DNA of 64,000 bases from Liopterus haemorrhoidalis (GCA_963971575.1 OZ020622.1:15378879-15442878); one strand, 5' to 3'. Counted from the stretch's first letter, positions 7,861 through 19,281 are shown. Numbers and translations are program-made. The notes: generated by a model from the letters alone, not told the origin.

Positions 7861-10860
7861 AATAATAATAATAATAATAATAATAAACTTTATTGACCTA
7901 GATACATATACATGTTTTAAGTCAGTCAACAAAAAAAATTAAGATAAAATACAAAAAAATAAAGATAAAAATTGTCACATTTTAAAATTATAATTAAGAA
8001 ACTCCTCTGTGGAATAAAACACATTTTCCACAAAGAATGACTTTAAAAAGGATTTGAATTTATTATATTCCAAATTTCTAAGGTTCGCAGGAAATTTGTT
8101 CATAAATTTCACAGCAAAATAATTTGTACTATTCCTAGATTTGGCTAACCTCAGAAAGTTGGGATATATGTTAGTCTTGTTTCTTGTGTTGTAGCTATGT
8201 ATATCGGCATAAGTTTGATTTTCTCTCTCCTTTTTGTGGAGGTATAATAGACAATGGTACATATATATTGAAGGTACAGTCATTATTTTTAATATGTTAA
8301 ACTGACTTCTACAGTCGGACCTGTAGGGTGTAGACGTTAGAAGTCTTATTGCACGCCTTTGCAGAGAAAACACTCTTGAGGCTGCTGAAGAATGGCCCCA
8401 TGCTAAGATGGCGTACGAAATTTGAGAATGGAATAACGCATAGTACGTAGTCATTAAAACATCTTTTGAAACAGCATTCATTAAATTCCTCAGGAGGAAC
8501 ATGGTTGAGCATAGTCTACCAGTCAAAACTTTAACATGGTGATTCCACGTCAAACCGGGATCAACATGCACTCCGAGAAACTTAACATGATCCTGGTTAA
8601 CATGGTCATTTTTTCTTAATGTTATTAAAATTTCTTGGGTTTTGCCGAGGTTGAGAGAGAGTTGGTTGGTATCAAACCAGTATTTTGCTTTTTTTAAGGC
8701 CGTTTGGCTTTTAGAAATGGCGTTCTCTAAATTCACGGCTTTTGTTACCATAGTGGTGTCGTCTGCATACAAAATACTGGGATGATCAATATACGTTGGG
8801 AAGTCATTGATATATATTAGGAACAATAAAGGACCAAGGATGGAGCCCTGCGGGACACCTATATCAACAGTTAAGAGATCGGATTGATGGTTCCGGAGAG
8901 CGACGACCTGTTTTCTGTCTTTAAGGTATGATTTCAAAAGATCGCAACTGTTCTTATCAAACCCATAGTATTCTAGTTTTTTTATAAGAATCTGGTGAGA
9001 TACGCAATCAAATGCTTTAGACAAGTCTAATAGGGTTGCCAAGCAGAACTCACCAGATTCAAAGCCCTCAGATATCTCATTTATCAGAGCTAGAATGGCA
9101 TCCGTTGTGGATTTGTTAGCTCTGAAGCCAAACTGCATATTATGAAATAATTGATTATTTTCAAAATGCGATGTTATCTGTTTAGATATTATTTTTTCGA
9201 AGACTTTGGATAGTATGGGCAGTAGGGATATCGGACGGTAGTTACCTGGATCATTGCTATCTCCTTTCTTGTGTATTGGTAAGACAGTTGCGATCTTGAG
9301 TTTATCGGGGAATTTATTTGACAAGAGACAACAGTTTATTATTTTGGTTAATGGGGCGATAATGGTGTCTTTAACAGATTTTAAAATGTCTGTGTTGATT
9401 CCAAAGTAGTCCTTCGTCTTACTGTTTTTTAGACCGTCAATCGCTTCTCTAACCGTGATGCAGGATACGTAGGAGAAGGAAAAGCTTGACATGATGTTGG
9501 ACGGGGGCATTATGTCTGTGGGAATTGCGTTGGAAGGAGTTAATGTGCTGATTAGGTTCTTTGCGGTATTGACAAAGTAATTGTTGAAATCGCTTACTGT
9601 GAGAGATGAAGTTAGTAGGGCTGAGCGGTATTGGGGCCTGTTAGAGTTAATTATTTGCCAGGTAGTTTTAGAAACATTTTTAGAACTTTGTATTAAAGCG
9701 GAATTTGTATATATTTTTACGTTTTTGATTTCCTGTCTGTATTGGTTTCTAAAAGTGTTTCGACGGGAAAGGGACTCTTTGGATGGATGATTTTTATATT
9801 CTCTATCAAGCTGGGCAAGTTTTTGTCTCATTAGTTTAATGTTATCGTTAAACCAAGAAGCTTTTCTTAATTTTGTTGTGCGCGGTCTTTTCAGGGGAAA
9901 GCTGGTAGTGAATGCCTTTAAAAATATTTTGAAGAAAATATCAAAAGCATTTTCTCCATTATTTATATTATTCAGGAATGACCAGTCTTCATTTTCGAGG
10001 ATTTCGTACATAATGCGTTTGCCATTCTCAGTTATGGGTCTAATAAGGTGATTAGGGGTTTCTTCTGGAAGAACTTCAAGGCAAGTAAAAAAGAAGTTGA
10101 AGTTGATTCCATCATGATCTGATAAAAGAGTGTTTTCTTTGCAAGCTTGTGTAGTTTGGGGATCATAGTGCTGCTCCCTGTAAAACACATTGTCTAGCCG
10201 ATTATTGCCACGTGTATTGAAGCTAACACAAGACACAAGACCAAAAGATTCTAGGAAATCGGTTAATTGAGTTGCCTGGAGTGTGTTTTTATTAAATTGT
10301 ACATTAAAGTCTCCACAGAGGATAACATTTTTAGTGATTTTAAGTGACAGCAATATCTGGTTCATGATATCCATAAATATTATAAAATCACCTGACGGTG
10401 GACGATACAAATTTACTACGACAATATCTATATTTGTTATTGAAATGGCAGATAATTCACAATGAGATTCGACGCCTAATTTGTCGATGGAGGGTAATGG
10501 GACGAAGTCGAGATCTTCTATTAGTATAGTCATCACTCCTCCTCCTCTTTTTTCTTCCCTGGCAAAATAGTTGGCGACCACATAGTTATGAAGGGAGAAT
10601 TCTTCAATTTCAATTTTTGTAAGCCAGTGTTCGGTTATACATACTATGTTGAACTTTTCAATTTGTAGGAGTGCATCTAATTCATTAATTTTATTTCTTA
10701 CTGATTGGGTATTGATGCAGAGGAGATTAAATTTTCTGTTTTTTTGTCATTGGTCCTGATGATTAATAGAAACTGTTTCTGAAGAGGTTGATGAGGGGGT
10801 TATTGCCGAGGGAGATGTTGATGAGCAAATTGGTGAATGGATAAATTTATAAAAATGTAT
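7861..10860 (-). mobile_element. Non-LTR retrotransposon (CR1/Jockey group), 5'-truncated
   Basis: One minus-strand element. The 5' part (to about 10860) still encodes the end of a serine/threonine-rich segment, followed by endonuclease and reverse transcriptase, then a short 3' UTR with AATAAAG and a terminal (ATT)n microsatellite at 7861-7887. There is no ORF1 and no obvious target duplication. The simple-repeat tail instead of poly(A) fits the CR1/L2/I assemblage. Confidence 0.9.
7975..10746 (-). CDS. LINE endonuclease-reverse transcriptase ORF2 (5'-truncated)
   Basis: The frame is open for 923 codons from just after a TGA at 10747-10749. N-terminal apurinic-type endonuclease: CINTQSVRNK, ITEHWL, YRPPSGD, CGDFNV and LSDHDGI carry the expected catalytic N, E, D/N and D/H residues. 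Reverse transcriptase follows: NYRPISLLP, LDLSKAFDCVSH, GVPQGSILGPLLF, the catalytic box YADD and the thumb-proximal VKFLGVHVD. The C-terminus has HSYNTRN, common in CR1/Daphne-like elements. There is no frameshift over about 2.8 kb, so the copy is fairly young. The in-frame TGA and lost 5' end probably make it immobile. Family assignment is by motif recall, not phylogeny. Confidence 0.9.
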   Translation of the reverse strand, partial: QKNRKFNLLCINTQSVRNKINELDALLQIEKFNIVCITEHWLTKIEIEEFSLHNYVVANYFAREEKRGGGVMTILIEDLDFVPLPSIDKLGVESHCELSAISITNIDIVVVNLYRPPSGDFIIFMDIMNQILLSLKITKNVILCGDFNVQFNKNTLQATQLTDFLESFGLVSCVSFNTRGNNRLDNVFYREQHYDPQTTQACKENTLLSDHDGINFNFFFTCLEVLPEETPNHLIRPITENGKRIMYEILENEDWSFLNNINNGENAFDIFFKIFLKAFTTSFPLKRPRTTKLRKASWFNDNIKLMRQKLAQLDREYKNHPSKESLSRRNTFRNQYRQEIKNVKIYTNSALIQSSKNVSKTTWQIINSNRPQYRSALLTSSLTVSDFNNYFVNTAKNLISTLTPSNAIPTDIMPPSNIMSSFSFSYVSCITVREAIDGLKNSKTKDYFGINTDILKSVKDTIIAPLTKIINCCLLSNKFPDKLKIATVLPIHKKGDSNDPGNYRPISLLPILSKVFEKIISKQITSHFENNQLFHNMQFGFRANKSTTDAILALINEISEGFESGEFCLATLLDLSKAFDCVSHQILIKKLEYYGFDKNSCDLLKSYLKDRKQVVALRNHQSDLLTVDIGVPQGSILGPLLFLIYINDFPTYIDHPSILYADDTTMVTKAVNLENAISKSQTALKKAKYWFDTNQLSLNLGKTQEILITLRKNDHVNQDHVKFLGVHVDPGLTWNHHVKVLTGRLCSTMFLLRNLMNAVSKDVLMTTYYALFHSQISYAILAWGHSSAASRVFSLQRRAIRLLTSTPYRSDCRSQFNILKIMTVPSIYMYHCLLYLHKKERENQTYADIHSYNTRNKTNIYPNFLRLAKSRNSTNYFAVKFMNKFPANLRNLEYNKFKSFLKSFFVENVFYSTEEFLNYNFKM

Positions 10861-11631
10861 GTACCATAATACCGTTTGAAAAGACTTAGAAAAATTTTAC
10901 ATACTAATTCATAGTATTTATTAGAGAAAATTGTTTAAATTGAAAACCTGCAAAACATAGATGTGTGAAAATTATTACTTCACATTAAAATATTGAGAAT
11001 TACCGTTAGACATTACCGTTGGCGGAGCTGTTTTGGCAATATGGCTGAATTGTCTAGTATCAAGCTGTCAATATGCTAACAGCGAAGAGGTTAATTTAAG
11101 CACAGTACATTTTTATTTTATGAAAATGTATCTATCGACATTCTAACAAAAAATCAACACTAGAAAATATGTAATAATTTCAAACAGTACTACAGTCGCG
11201 TAGTACAATATTTGACCACCAGACTGCGTATCCGAGCGTGTCAGTTCTCAATTCGCGACTGCAAATAACAGTGAGACATCTGGTGGTGACTGGCTAAATT
11301 AAATAGAAGCGTATATTTGGATAATATTTGTAGCGTATTGTGCTGCAGTTTATGTGAATTAAGAAATATTTTAAAATATAGTGACTTAAATACAGTGCTT
11401 TTTTGCCGAAATATTGTTTGAACAGATAAATATTAAGAAAAAACTTCTGACATATACGCTTTTCGTCCGCCATCAGCTGTTGTACGCAGCGCCACCAACG
11501 TTAGTTTCAGTCGCGAATAGCCTTTTTCTTTGGTTTAAGCGGAACTAGATTTTGAATTCTAGTAGCTTTTAACGTTTGATTGAAGCTTTTGATTATTTTG
11601 TATACCAAAAGCCAACTTTAAATATTAAGGG
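10861..11631. repeat. Intergenic stretch with an interspersed repeat (10986-11280)
   Basis: From 10986 (GACATTACCGTTGGCGG) to about 11265 the sequence is a close direct copy of 21531-21770. A fragment near 11527-11580 (TTTAAGCGGAACTAGATTTT) belongs to the TTCCGCTTAA MITE family found in the CDC16 introns. Otherwise nothing recognisable. Confidence 0.55.
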
Positions 11632-12038
11632 TAGGCTGACCAGATTTTTTTTACAGAAAAAGAGTATACTAAAAAAAAAAGGTCACACTCCAAAAATACA
11701 AGTAATGAGAAAAAAACAGAGGTCTTCACTCCCAAAATAGAAGTGATGAGAAAAAAAAGGTCCTCACTCCCAAAATAGAAAAGATGAGAAAAAAAAAGGC
11801 CTCACACTTCCAAAATACAAGTGATGAGCAAACAAAAAAAAGTCCTCACCGCACTCCCAAAATAGAAGTAATGAGCAAAAAATAAAAAACAAATCCTCAC
11901 TTCCAAAATAGAAGTGATAAAAACAAGTGACCAGCAAAAAAGAGTATATTTAGGGTTTTTTATAAAAAAGTAAGAGTATAGAGAATATTACTCAAAAAAT
12001 AGTATATACTCTAAAAAAGAGTATTTCTGGTCACCCTA
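11632..12038. mobile_element. hAT-like element, family TAGGGTGACCA, filled with the GGTCCTCAC minisatellite
   Basis: Ends TAGGCTGACCAGA and TCTGGTCACCCTA, with perfect 8-bp duplication ATTAAGGG (11624-11631, 12039-12046). The interior is five to six imperfect units of GGTCCTCACTCCCAAAATA...GTGATGAGAAAAAA. Related ends occur at 17275 and 36545. Confidence 0.85.
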
Positions 12039-12513
12039 ATTAAGGGCCATGTTCATAATATTTTATTAAATATTGCAATCAAGCGTTACTTGTTAAATTA
12101 AGAAAGAGTAATGCTAAGTTAGTTAGTAGTGTTCATAATCCCTATACTACGATCTTGTAACTAATAGAGAAGTATAGTATTTCCAAAATGAAATGGCCAC
12201 TCTTGTTACGAAGCTTAACAATGCAGTAATGGGTTTATGGCAGTAATCCCAAGACTCGTAGTTGTAAAAAGAATATAAGAGGTATTAAGGGAATTTTAAA
12301 TTTAAATCGAATATATGTAACACTAGTTCAATTGAAGTTTCTTAAAAACCATTAAGGATATTTTCCAAATTTATAATCCTATTGTTTCTAAATTTTAGGG
12401 GTTGTTATAGATAATTTTCAACGTTCATAGCGTGCATACATTAACAACAGGCTCTTTGGCGACCATTTGATTTTGAAAAAATTCCAAATTTCTATATTGA
12501 AAATAGTGAATCT

Positions 12514-12660
12514 GTGCAAGGTGATTTGGAGTGCGAAAATGTGGACGTTGACGTGGAATGCGAAAATGTGGACGTGGCTATTAAAGAAAAATATCATTTG
12601 TCAGAAGATTGCAAAGTTCTGATACTGAACGTTTATAAAAAGTTAGTTTCGAAAGGTAAC
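12514..12660 (+). pseudogene. IS630/Tc1-like transposase N-terminal fragment
   Basis: The frame reads LECENVDVDVECENVDV and KYHLSEDCKVLILNVYKKLV, the acidic leader and first helix region seen in full at 24459. It then runs into the MITE at 12662. A further fragment at about 13250-13320 encodes EEDGIEFPYIVSHMYN. Non-functional. Confidence 0.65.
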
Positions 12661-12661
12661 G

Positions 12662-13051
12662 GAAAGACTGATAGTAATAAATCATTTTGTCAGGCAGTTA
12701 CCAGTGGCATGCACATTTTAAACACGTTTAAATTGGTTTTGTGTATTTCTATATTACTATTTATCATTTTATTAAACGCACGCCTGTGACCATATTTATC
12801 ATATCATTAAACACACCCCTGTGAACATATTTTTCCTCAAAATTTATGGGGCAAATTTTTTTGGTTTATTGTGTTTAACCCTAGTTCGTATTCCCATATA
12901 ATATGTGCGGCACACTCGGTTGTTTTTAACAATATTTCGTGTCGAACTATTCATATTTTGACGCTTTTGTTTTGCCGCTTCTGTGTGATAAAACAATAAC
13001 TTTTTACAAATAATAAATTTTATTACTATCAGCCTTTCGTAGATAGAGTAT
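12662..13051. mobile_element. MITE, ends GAAAGACTGATAGTAATAAA
   Basis: Starts GAAAGACTGATAGTAATAAA and ends with the inverse plus AGATAGAGTATA. Two complete relatives, with full TATACTCTATCT ends, are at 31558-31962 and 33647-34041. Here the outer left end is missing, with loss of host transposon sequence. Confidence 0.7.
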
Positions 13052-13655
13052 AGTGTTCCATACAGAATATTTCAAGGTATCAATGTTCGTAGCAAAAATC
13101 AACAGCGAAAACGACCCGATTTACAAGTTTTCAAGAAAATAAATAGTTTATGTCAATAAAAAAATAATAAAATAATAAAACAATAATAAATAAAATATAC
13201 GACTTTTATTCGAAAAATATAGTGCCGACTGCATCTTTTAATAAAAAATTTGGAAGAAGACGGAATAGAATTTCCATACATAGTTAGCCATATGTATAAT
13301 AATTTGAATTTGCTAGGATTTATTTTTGTTGCAAAACAAGAATGATTTTTGTTTGTTCAAATTTGAAGTATTTAATATATACTATAAATATTTTAAAACA
13401 AAACGATTTTTAAACATGCCTGTATTTATAATTCAAATATAGCCAGCCTAAGTCTGATAAAAATGTGAATGAATGTCATGTGAGTATATATAGTTCATTC
13501 TAAATAGCATATAAGAAAACAGGTTTATTTTAAATAATTATTACGGTCCTGGCAACTATTTTTAACAGAACCATAAACTCAGCAGGTATATTATACTATC
13601 AGTCATTATTGGAATCAGAAAGGGAAAGTGGCCATTTCATTTTGGAAATACTATA

Positions 13656-14264
13656 CGTATGGCAACGTTGTCTGTTGTCGATAGAAAGAGATAGACATAT
13701 GCACTGCACAACATGTTAAAAGAGATGGAAGATGCGTTACTAGCTTTTACTATTATCGCAGTAAAAACACAAACATAACCTTGTTTCTTTGACAGCGTTT
13801 GGTGACGATTTTATTATCGATTTCTCTTAACAATAAATATGAATATTTTACAAGAATTATAAGTAAAAATGCCATGGTACCCAACTAATTATTCATGTTA
13901 TTAACTAGTTACTTATATTGTTGATATGAACCTTTAACAAAATAACGTAAAACAATACATATTTGGAGTTCAGTTGAAATATTTCCACCTTTTAAAGATA
14001 CAGGTTTTATATCGTCATTTGACATTTTAATTAATATTTTAACCCTTTTGTAAATTTAATTCTTCACTTAATGATTCTAATAATTTATTTCTTTTATTAT
14101 AAAATTTTCTTAGTAATTGATTTCTTAATTCACGCATTTCACGAATATCTCAAATCTCTCATATATATGATTAAAAACAGGCAGTATTATAGCCACATAA
14201 CTCTTTTAATGTCATTTAATACAGCCTCTCCGCGCTTCTAAATCTGTACTACTAAATTACAGTT
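13656..14264. repeat. Interspersed repeat with copy in CDC16 intron 9
   Basis: About 14010-14250, read in reverse, matches 46640-46860 (GGAGAGGCTGTATTAAATGA, ATATATGAGAGATTTG). A reverse-strand frame reads MRELRNQLLRKFYNKRNK, possibly part of an old transposon protein. The remainder has no recognisable feature. Confidence 0.45.
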
Positions 14265-14272
14265 TACTAGAC

Positions 14273-15316
14273 CAGCGTTTCTCAACCAGGGGGCCGCGGC
14301 CCCCTGGGGGGCCTTGAAGGCTTCGTCGGGGGGTCGCGAAGTCTTACAAGATCGAAACATGAAAATATAATAAAAATGCACTCAATCTTGCAAGATATAA
14401 ATTTTATCCATATTTATAAATATCTTACATTTATATTCATAAAAATATACATTTCGTAACATAAATAAAATAAAGATATTCTATTTATTTTTATACATAA
14501 TTTACTTATTTTGACAACTAATTTAAACTACAGGCTATTTCAAACGTTTAAGTTGTCACTAGCCAACTTTATAATGAGTAAATGGGCTTTTACTAAACAA
14601 AATTATCAAAAGTTTCATTCAATTGACAAAAATTACTAGATTTGAAAATATAGTTCCGCTTTAACCAAATAAACAGACTATAAGTAGACTATATCAAGGT
14701 AAAATAAATTGTATGCGTCGGTTGATGGGATTCTCTGACAATGGTTCGCGTTGGAGGTACTTCAAGTATTTTCAAGTTGTACTTTGATGTAGGTACGACT
14801 TGAAAGTGCAATATTTTTATTATATATTTTTTTAACTACTCTCCTAGCTACAGATAACTCAAGAGTAAGGATGCGAATGTATATAAATTAAAATGGAAGG
14901 CACTTTGAACACTTGTAAATAAAAAATACTTTACTTTCAAGTCGTTATAAGGAATATAATCGTTATTTAAAAATATCACAGTTTTTTTTCAACCGTAAAA
15001 GATATTAAAAAAATGTTTGAGTAAAAGTTATTGAAAAGCTCTATCCAAAGATATCCAATATGACATACGTTCCCATTTAAAAATTCGAAATTGTCCTTGA
15101 TATCCTGTACTTCCGGTTTATTTCCGGAAAATTTCAATATTACCATTCAATTTTGTGGATAAATTAAGTTCAACATTTTTCCCAACTTGCTCACACGTCG
15201 CTTTTTCGAAAAAAATCGTGTTCCCATTATCTTGATACACCATAGTATAGGGGGGCCGCAGACAATATTTACATAATTTCGGGGGGTCCCAGGCCAGAAA
15301 AGGTTGAGAAACACTG
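14273..15316. mobile_element. hAT-like element, ends CAGCGTTTCTCAACC
   Basis: Ends CAGCGTTTCTCAACC and GGTTGAGAAACACTG, perfect 8-bp duplication TACTAGAC (14265-14272, 15317-15324). A reverse-oriented partial copy is at 41355-41653. It contains a decayed copy of the TTCCGCTTAA MITE at about 14535-14660. No transposase seen. Confidence 0.85.
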
Positions 15317-15334
15317 TACTAGACAGTATTTAAG

Positions 15335-15640
15335 CAGGGATGGGGAGTCGGTAGAAAAATTACCAACTCCCGACTCTCGACTCCAGAGTCGGTATTTTTG
15401 AAAACCGACTCCGACTCCCGACTCCTTTCACTCGTAAATCGTAAAGCCTATTCCAAATATTTATGCAGAACCAAATGGAATTTTTATTTTCTTAAGTTAT
15501 CACGAGTTCACCTTTTAACGATCGAAGTGGGCTTTTGTTAAACAAAATGATAAAATGCCTCATTCAATCGTTAAGAGTTAGTATATCAAGGTCAGTGAAA
15601 AGATGTTTACTAAAACAATTGAAACCAAGGGTCCGGACCC
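15335..15640. mobile_element. Decayed repeats: CAGGGATGGGGAGTCGG end and MITE fragment
   Basis: At 15335 a hAT-like start (CAGGGATGGGGAGTCGG) leads into repeated GACTCCCGACTC. From about 15445 (GCCTATTCCAAATATTTATG) a decayed TTCCGCTTAA-family MITE begins. Right ends were not found. Confidence 0.35.
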
Positions 15641-15867
15641 CTTGGACCCCCCTTGTGTGCGCCACTGGTTGCGAAGGAGTTGTCCTTCGCTTGAAACCCG
15701 CATTGACGACAATCAGATCAATTCTGTAAAAAATTACTGTGTAGTAACGTTACTACAAGATAAAATATTATAAAAAGTATAATGACTTTCATTCATGATA
15801 GTAACTGACCTTGCTCATAGAGACAAATTTAGTTACAATTATCGTAGTAACTGAGTTACAGAATTGG

Positions 15868-16318
15868 TGTGAATATTTGTGAAGACCGACGTATTACTGT
15901 TGAAGATATAGCAAAAAAGTTACAGTAAGTGTTACAAAGTTACAAAAGTTACAAAGTAAAGCCAGCAATGAGAGAAAAACGTGCCGGATCTCAAAGAAAA
16001 GGCGTGATATTGCTCCACGACAATGCTCGCCATCATACCGCCAAGCTGACCCAAGAAACCATTGAAAAAATGGGTTGGGAGATACTAATTCATACTCCCT
16101 ACAGTCCGGACTTGGCTCCCTCTGATTTTCATTTGTTTGGTCCACTCAAGGAGGCATTACGTGGAAAAAAGTTGAGCGACAACGAGGAAGTCAAAGAATT
16201 TGTGGGAAACTGGCTCAAAGAACAAGACAAAGATTTCTTTGCATCAAGTATAAAAAAAAAACTAGTTCATCGTTGGGACAAGTGTATTAATATTCGTGGG
16301 GATTATGTTAAGAAGTAG
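15868..16318 (+). pseudogene. Mariner transposase, internally deleted
   Basis: Around 15875-15930 the frame reads CEDRRITVEDIAKKLQ, the N-terminal HTH region, then a stop. After a GTTACAAA-repeat junction, 15969-16318 encodes the C-terminal catalytic part: VILLHDNARHHTAKLTQ, then YSPDLAPSDFHLFGPLK, ending YVKK. Thirty-four residues separate the second and third aspartates, the D34D signature of mariner. The first aspartate and most of the middle are missing, so it is inactive. Confidence 0.85.
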
Positions 16319-16545
16319 TAAAAGTATCATTTTGTAAAAATACAGTTTTTTATTCTACATCAATTTGTCTCTTTAATTATTTATTGAATGTCCTTCGTAT
16401 ATCTTTATGTCTGATGTGTACATTTGTATGAATATTTTTGTAAATATGTATTTTGTGTTTATATTTTTAAAGGTTAAGTTGGAAGACCAGCATTAGCTGA
16501 AACTTTGCCGAAATAAAGTTGTTTATTATTATTATTATACATCCT
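16319..16545 (+). mobile_element. LINE 3' end fragment with (TTA)n tail
   Basis: A non-coding stretch finishing GAAATAAAGTTG and (TTATTA)n at 16509-16537 looks like the 3' UTR and tail of a CR1/I-type LINE. No coding part remains. The call rests on the tail alone. Confidence 0.35.
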
Positions 16546-17266
16546 TGACACTGTCCTGATCTATTATGTGGTTTTCCACGAGCCAGGAGATGTTAAGTCA
16601 TCCTTTCCAGACCGCTTTTGCCATTCTATTCTCGTCCATCTTTATCAATATAATCTTTCAAAATTAAAAATGCGTGCCCTAACGTTATTACCATATTTTA
16701 TGAGCTCATTTTAAATAGGTCAAAATTATCAAACAAACTACAGTGACTTTTATATGTTTACCTACAATGTTAATTTATTGGTTTTTGTGTAATTTAATTT
16801 TATTATCGGTGTAGTGCATTGTAAGTATTGAATGAAGCGGACAGCCAGCCCGAGCGATTTATTTCTGAACTTGTCCTATGGTTACATGCTAAAACTTCTA
16901 GGAAAATATTTATTAGTCTTATATTTTGTATACAGTACGATACAAGGAAATCGATACTTAGATATTACATCACTCACATTCACTATTAATTTCATTTTTG
17001 TTCGAAGAAAACGGGACAGTTCTTTTTATAACAGAATTAAAAATTACCAATATAACTGCTACAGCTACAGCTTTTCACTCTATTTTCTTTTTAACTCAAT
17101 TTATCTGTGCTTATTCTTATATGAAAATTACGTAATACCTAGTTATTGGTCTATTTTTGCAGTCATCTTAAATCTGCCGCGGTTCACCAATAGGGGTTGC
17201 GGTTCAAAATGATTTAATTTTCGAAAAATATACGTGTAAGTGGCATTCTATTATTCTTCGACGAAG
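16546..17266. other. Stretch with no supported feature
   Basis: AT-rich. It includes a 126-codon open frame (16832-17212) that is dominated by F, Y, L, N and I, with no homology I recognise and no splice context. I do not regard it as a gene. Confidence 0.4.
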
Positions 17267-17274
17267 GTTATAGA

Positions 17275-18410
17275 TAAGGTGACCATACGTCCCAGTCACA
17301 ATACGGGACAGTCACGAAATTCCGCATTGAGTCCCGATTTTTTTCAGAGGCAATATTTGTCCCGAAATCGTTTTTTGTACCGAATTGTCCTAAATTTTAG
17401 AAAAGGTACTTATTGTCAATATTTATTTTTAATACATTTCAACTAAAATTATTTTACAAAACTTAAATTTAAAAAAAAATCTACCGAAAAGGTATTTTCC
17501 TTAATGAACAGCTTTTGGACAAGTGACAAGACTCAACTTGATGTAGACACATTAATAGCAATATTACTGATTTAAGTAAATTATGAAGAAAACTGTGCGG
17601 ATTTTTATAATACTTCAAAGCTAAAAGGACCTAATCAAAAAGATCCACACTTAGGATAAATATAAATAAATTCGGTGGAGAAATGGCAGGAGGAGTGGTC
17701 CAGGAATCAGGACAAAGGGGAGTGGACAAAAAGGCTCACCCCCAACATACCAGAGTGGCTGACCTGCAAGTTCAGGAACATAGACTACTATGTCACGCAA
17801 GCCCTGACAGCCCATGGGTCTTTTAAGTCCTTCACACTGAGGATTGGGGATGGATCAGGACGACGATTGTACCTACTGCGGCGCAGTCGACACAGCCGAA
17901 TATTCACTATTAGTGTATGGAGAAAATGAAGGAGATAGACGAGCGAGAAAGACAGAATAGGGGAATGTGAGGATAGGTTGAGCTAGCCTGTTCCCTCCAA
18001 CATGAAAATCACCACAGATAGTTCCTTGGTGGGAAAAAAGGGGCAAGCAGGGTTTATTGTCGGTAGGCCAATTGAAGGAGATTCCGACACTACAAGATTG
18101 GTGTCTATAAAAAAATTTCCCTGAATAAAAAAAAAAAGGATAAATTTAAATAGTTTTATACTGAGTAATTTTAATGAATAAATTTTGAATTCACACAAAA
18201 AAAAAATACTGTGATTTTAATAATGTTGTTTTTAATAATATATGTTTTTCTGTGATTGGAAATTTTTATTTATTATAAATTATAATTATTTATTGTATAT
18301 AATTTATATTAAAAAAAAAAATTAAACAATTATATTAGAATAATTAACCCCCCCCCCCCCGCCTATTAGCTCCCGTCCCGAATTTTGAACTAAATAATAT
18401 GGTCACCTTA
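17275..18410. mobile_element. hAT-like element with captured LINE fragment
   Basis: Ends TAAGGTGACCATAC and ATATGGTCACCTTA, perfect 8-bp duplication GTTATAGA (17267-17274, 18411-18418). Internally, GTCCCG motifs lie near both ends (CGTCCCAGTC, CTCCCGTCCCG). It carries a piece of LINE coding sequence at 17672-17960. A C14 run at 18347-18360 lies inside the right end. Confidence 0.85.
17672..17960 (+). pseudogene. LINE reverse transcriptase C-terminal fragment
   Basis: The frame reads EKWQEEWSRNQDKGEWTKRL and WLTCKFRNIDYYVTQALTAH. After a frameshift it gives DDCTYCGAVDTAEYSLLVYG, with the cysteines of the terminal zinc-knuckle of R1/LOA-like LINEs. It ends at a stop at 17958. It is wholly inside the hAT-like element. 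Confidence 0.8.
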
Positions 18411-18418
18411 GTTATAGA

Positions 18419-19023
18419 CTATAAACAATAATATAAACCAATGGCGTAGGGAGACCTCCGCTAGACTTGCCCTCCCATAAACGAAATAATAAAAAAAAAA
18501 TAGATATATATTTTTTTAAATTTAAAAGAAGATTTAGGTAAATCTTCAAAAATACATCAAATTATGTCCTATACAAATTTTTGTCCAAGGCTTGGTTTAC
18601 TAGTTACGAATTTTTTAAAATTTTAAATTTTAATAACTTCCGTTTCCGGTTTGGGATTTTAATAAAAAACAATAGGGTTCTTCCCAATTATTAGAAGAAT
18701 TTTTTAGTACCAGAACGAACTCTTTAAGTTGAACCGTTTTTGAGTTATCGTCTATACACCCAGACACACAGACACACACACACACAGACACACACACATT
18801 CGGACGGCACTTCGAAAATAGGTCTTTTTGATTCCCTGGACCATGAAACGTGGTCATCAGTCAAAATCTCGACATCGAAAATTTTCGCGATTACAATACT
18901 TACCCCTTATATATTAAAGTCGGGCAAGTAAAAATGAATTATTAATCATTTCTACATAAAACTATTTATTTGAAAAACTATAAATATGTTTACAACAATT
19001 ATCTTATACTTGTTATTAAATTA
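18419..19023. other. Intergenic stretch with (CA)n microsatellite
   Basis: A CA-rich microsatellite (ACACAGACACACAC) occupies about 18760-18798. No gene or terminal repeats recognised. Confidence 0.5.
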
Positions 19024-19031
19024 TTACAAGA

Positions 19032-19273
19032 CAGTGGCGGCGCCAGCGGGGGTCCGCAGCCCCCCAAATTGGTCTGGCTCCCAGTTGCCCCCCCCCCCCA
19101 GATTGCTTAGAGAAAATTGTATTTTAGAAGTGAGGACCTTTTTTTTTAGGTCATCACTTGCACTTTCATGTGTAGACGATAAAAAAATATTTCAAATATT
19201 TCCTGGCTCTCCCAAATTTTACTCAAAAATGTCGTGCCCCCCCCCCAGATTTTAAGAGCTAGCGCCGCCACTG
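19032..19273. mobile_element. hAT-like MITE, ends CAGTGGCGGCGCCAGC
   Basis: Ends CAGTGGCGGCGCCAGC and GCTAGCGCCGCCACTG, perfect 8-bp duplication TTACAAGA (19024-19031, 19274-19281). One unit of the GTGAGGACC minisatellite lies at about 19128-19170. Partial relatives end at 32775 and start near 38705. Confidence 0.9.
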
Positions 19274-19281
19274 TTACAAGA

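Larger units (their letters stand above)
12175..13653 (+). mobile_element. IS630/Tc1-like element, copy A (internally deleted)
   Basis: Inverted ends TAGTATTTCCAAAATGAAA and TTTCATTTTGGAAATACTA are flanked by TA. The interior carries degraded pieces of the same transposase as 24174-27900 and a nested MITE (12662-13051). The sequence at 13229-13255 is an uninterrupted version of the site that holds a Helentron-type insertion in the other copy. Confidence 0.75.

Noticed and set aside
12514..12789. Small host gene with a C-terminal membrane segment
   Set aside because: The first half is IS630-like transposase sequence and the second half is a nested MITE that also occurs at 31558 and 33647.
16832..17212. 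126-codon plus-strand open frame
   Set aside because: Composition is dominated by F, Y, L, N and I, as expected from random AT-rich DNA. No domain, splice context or repeat copy supports it.
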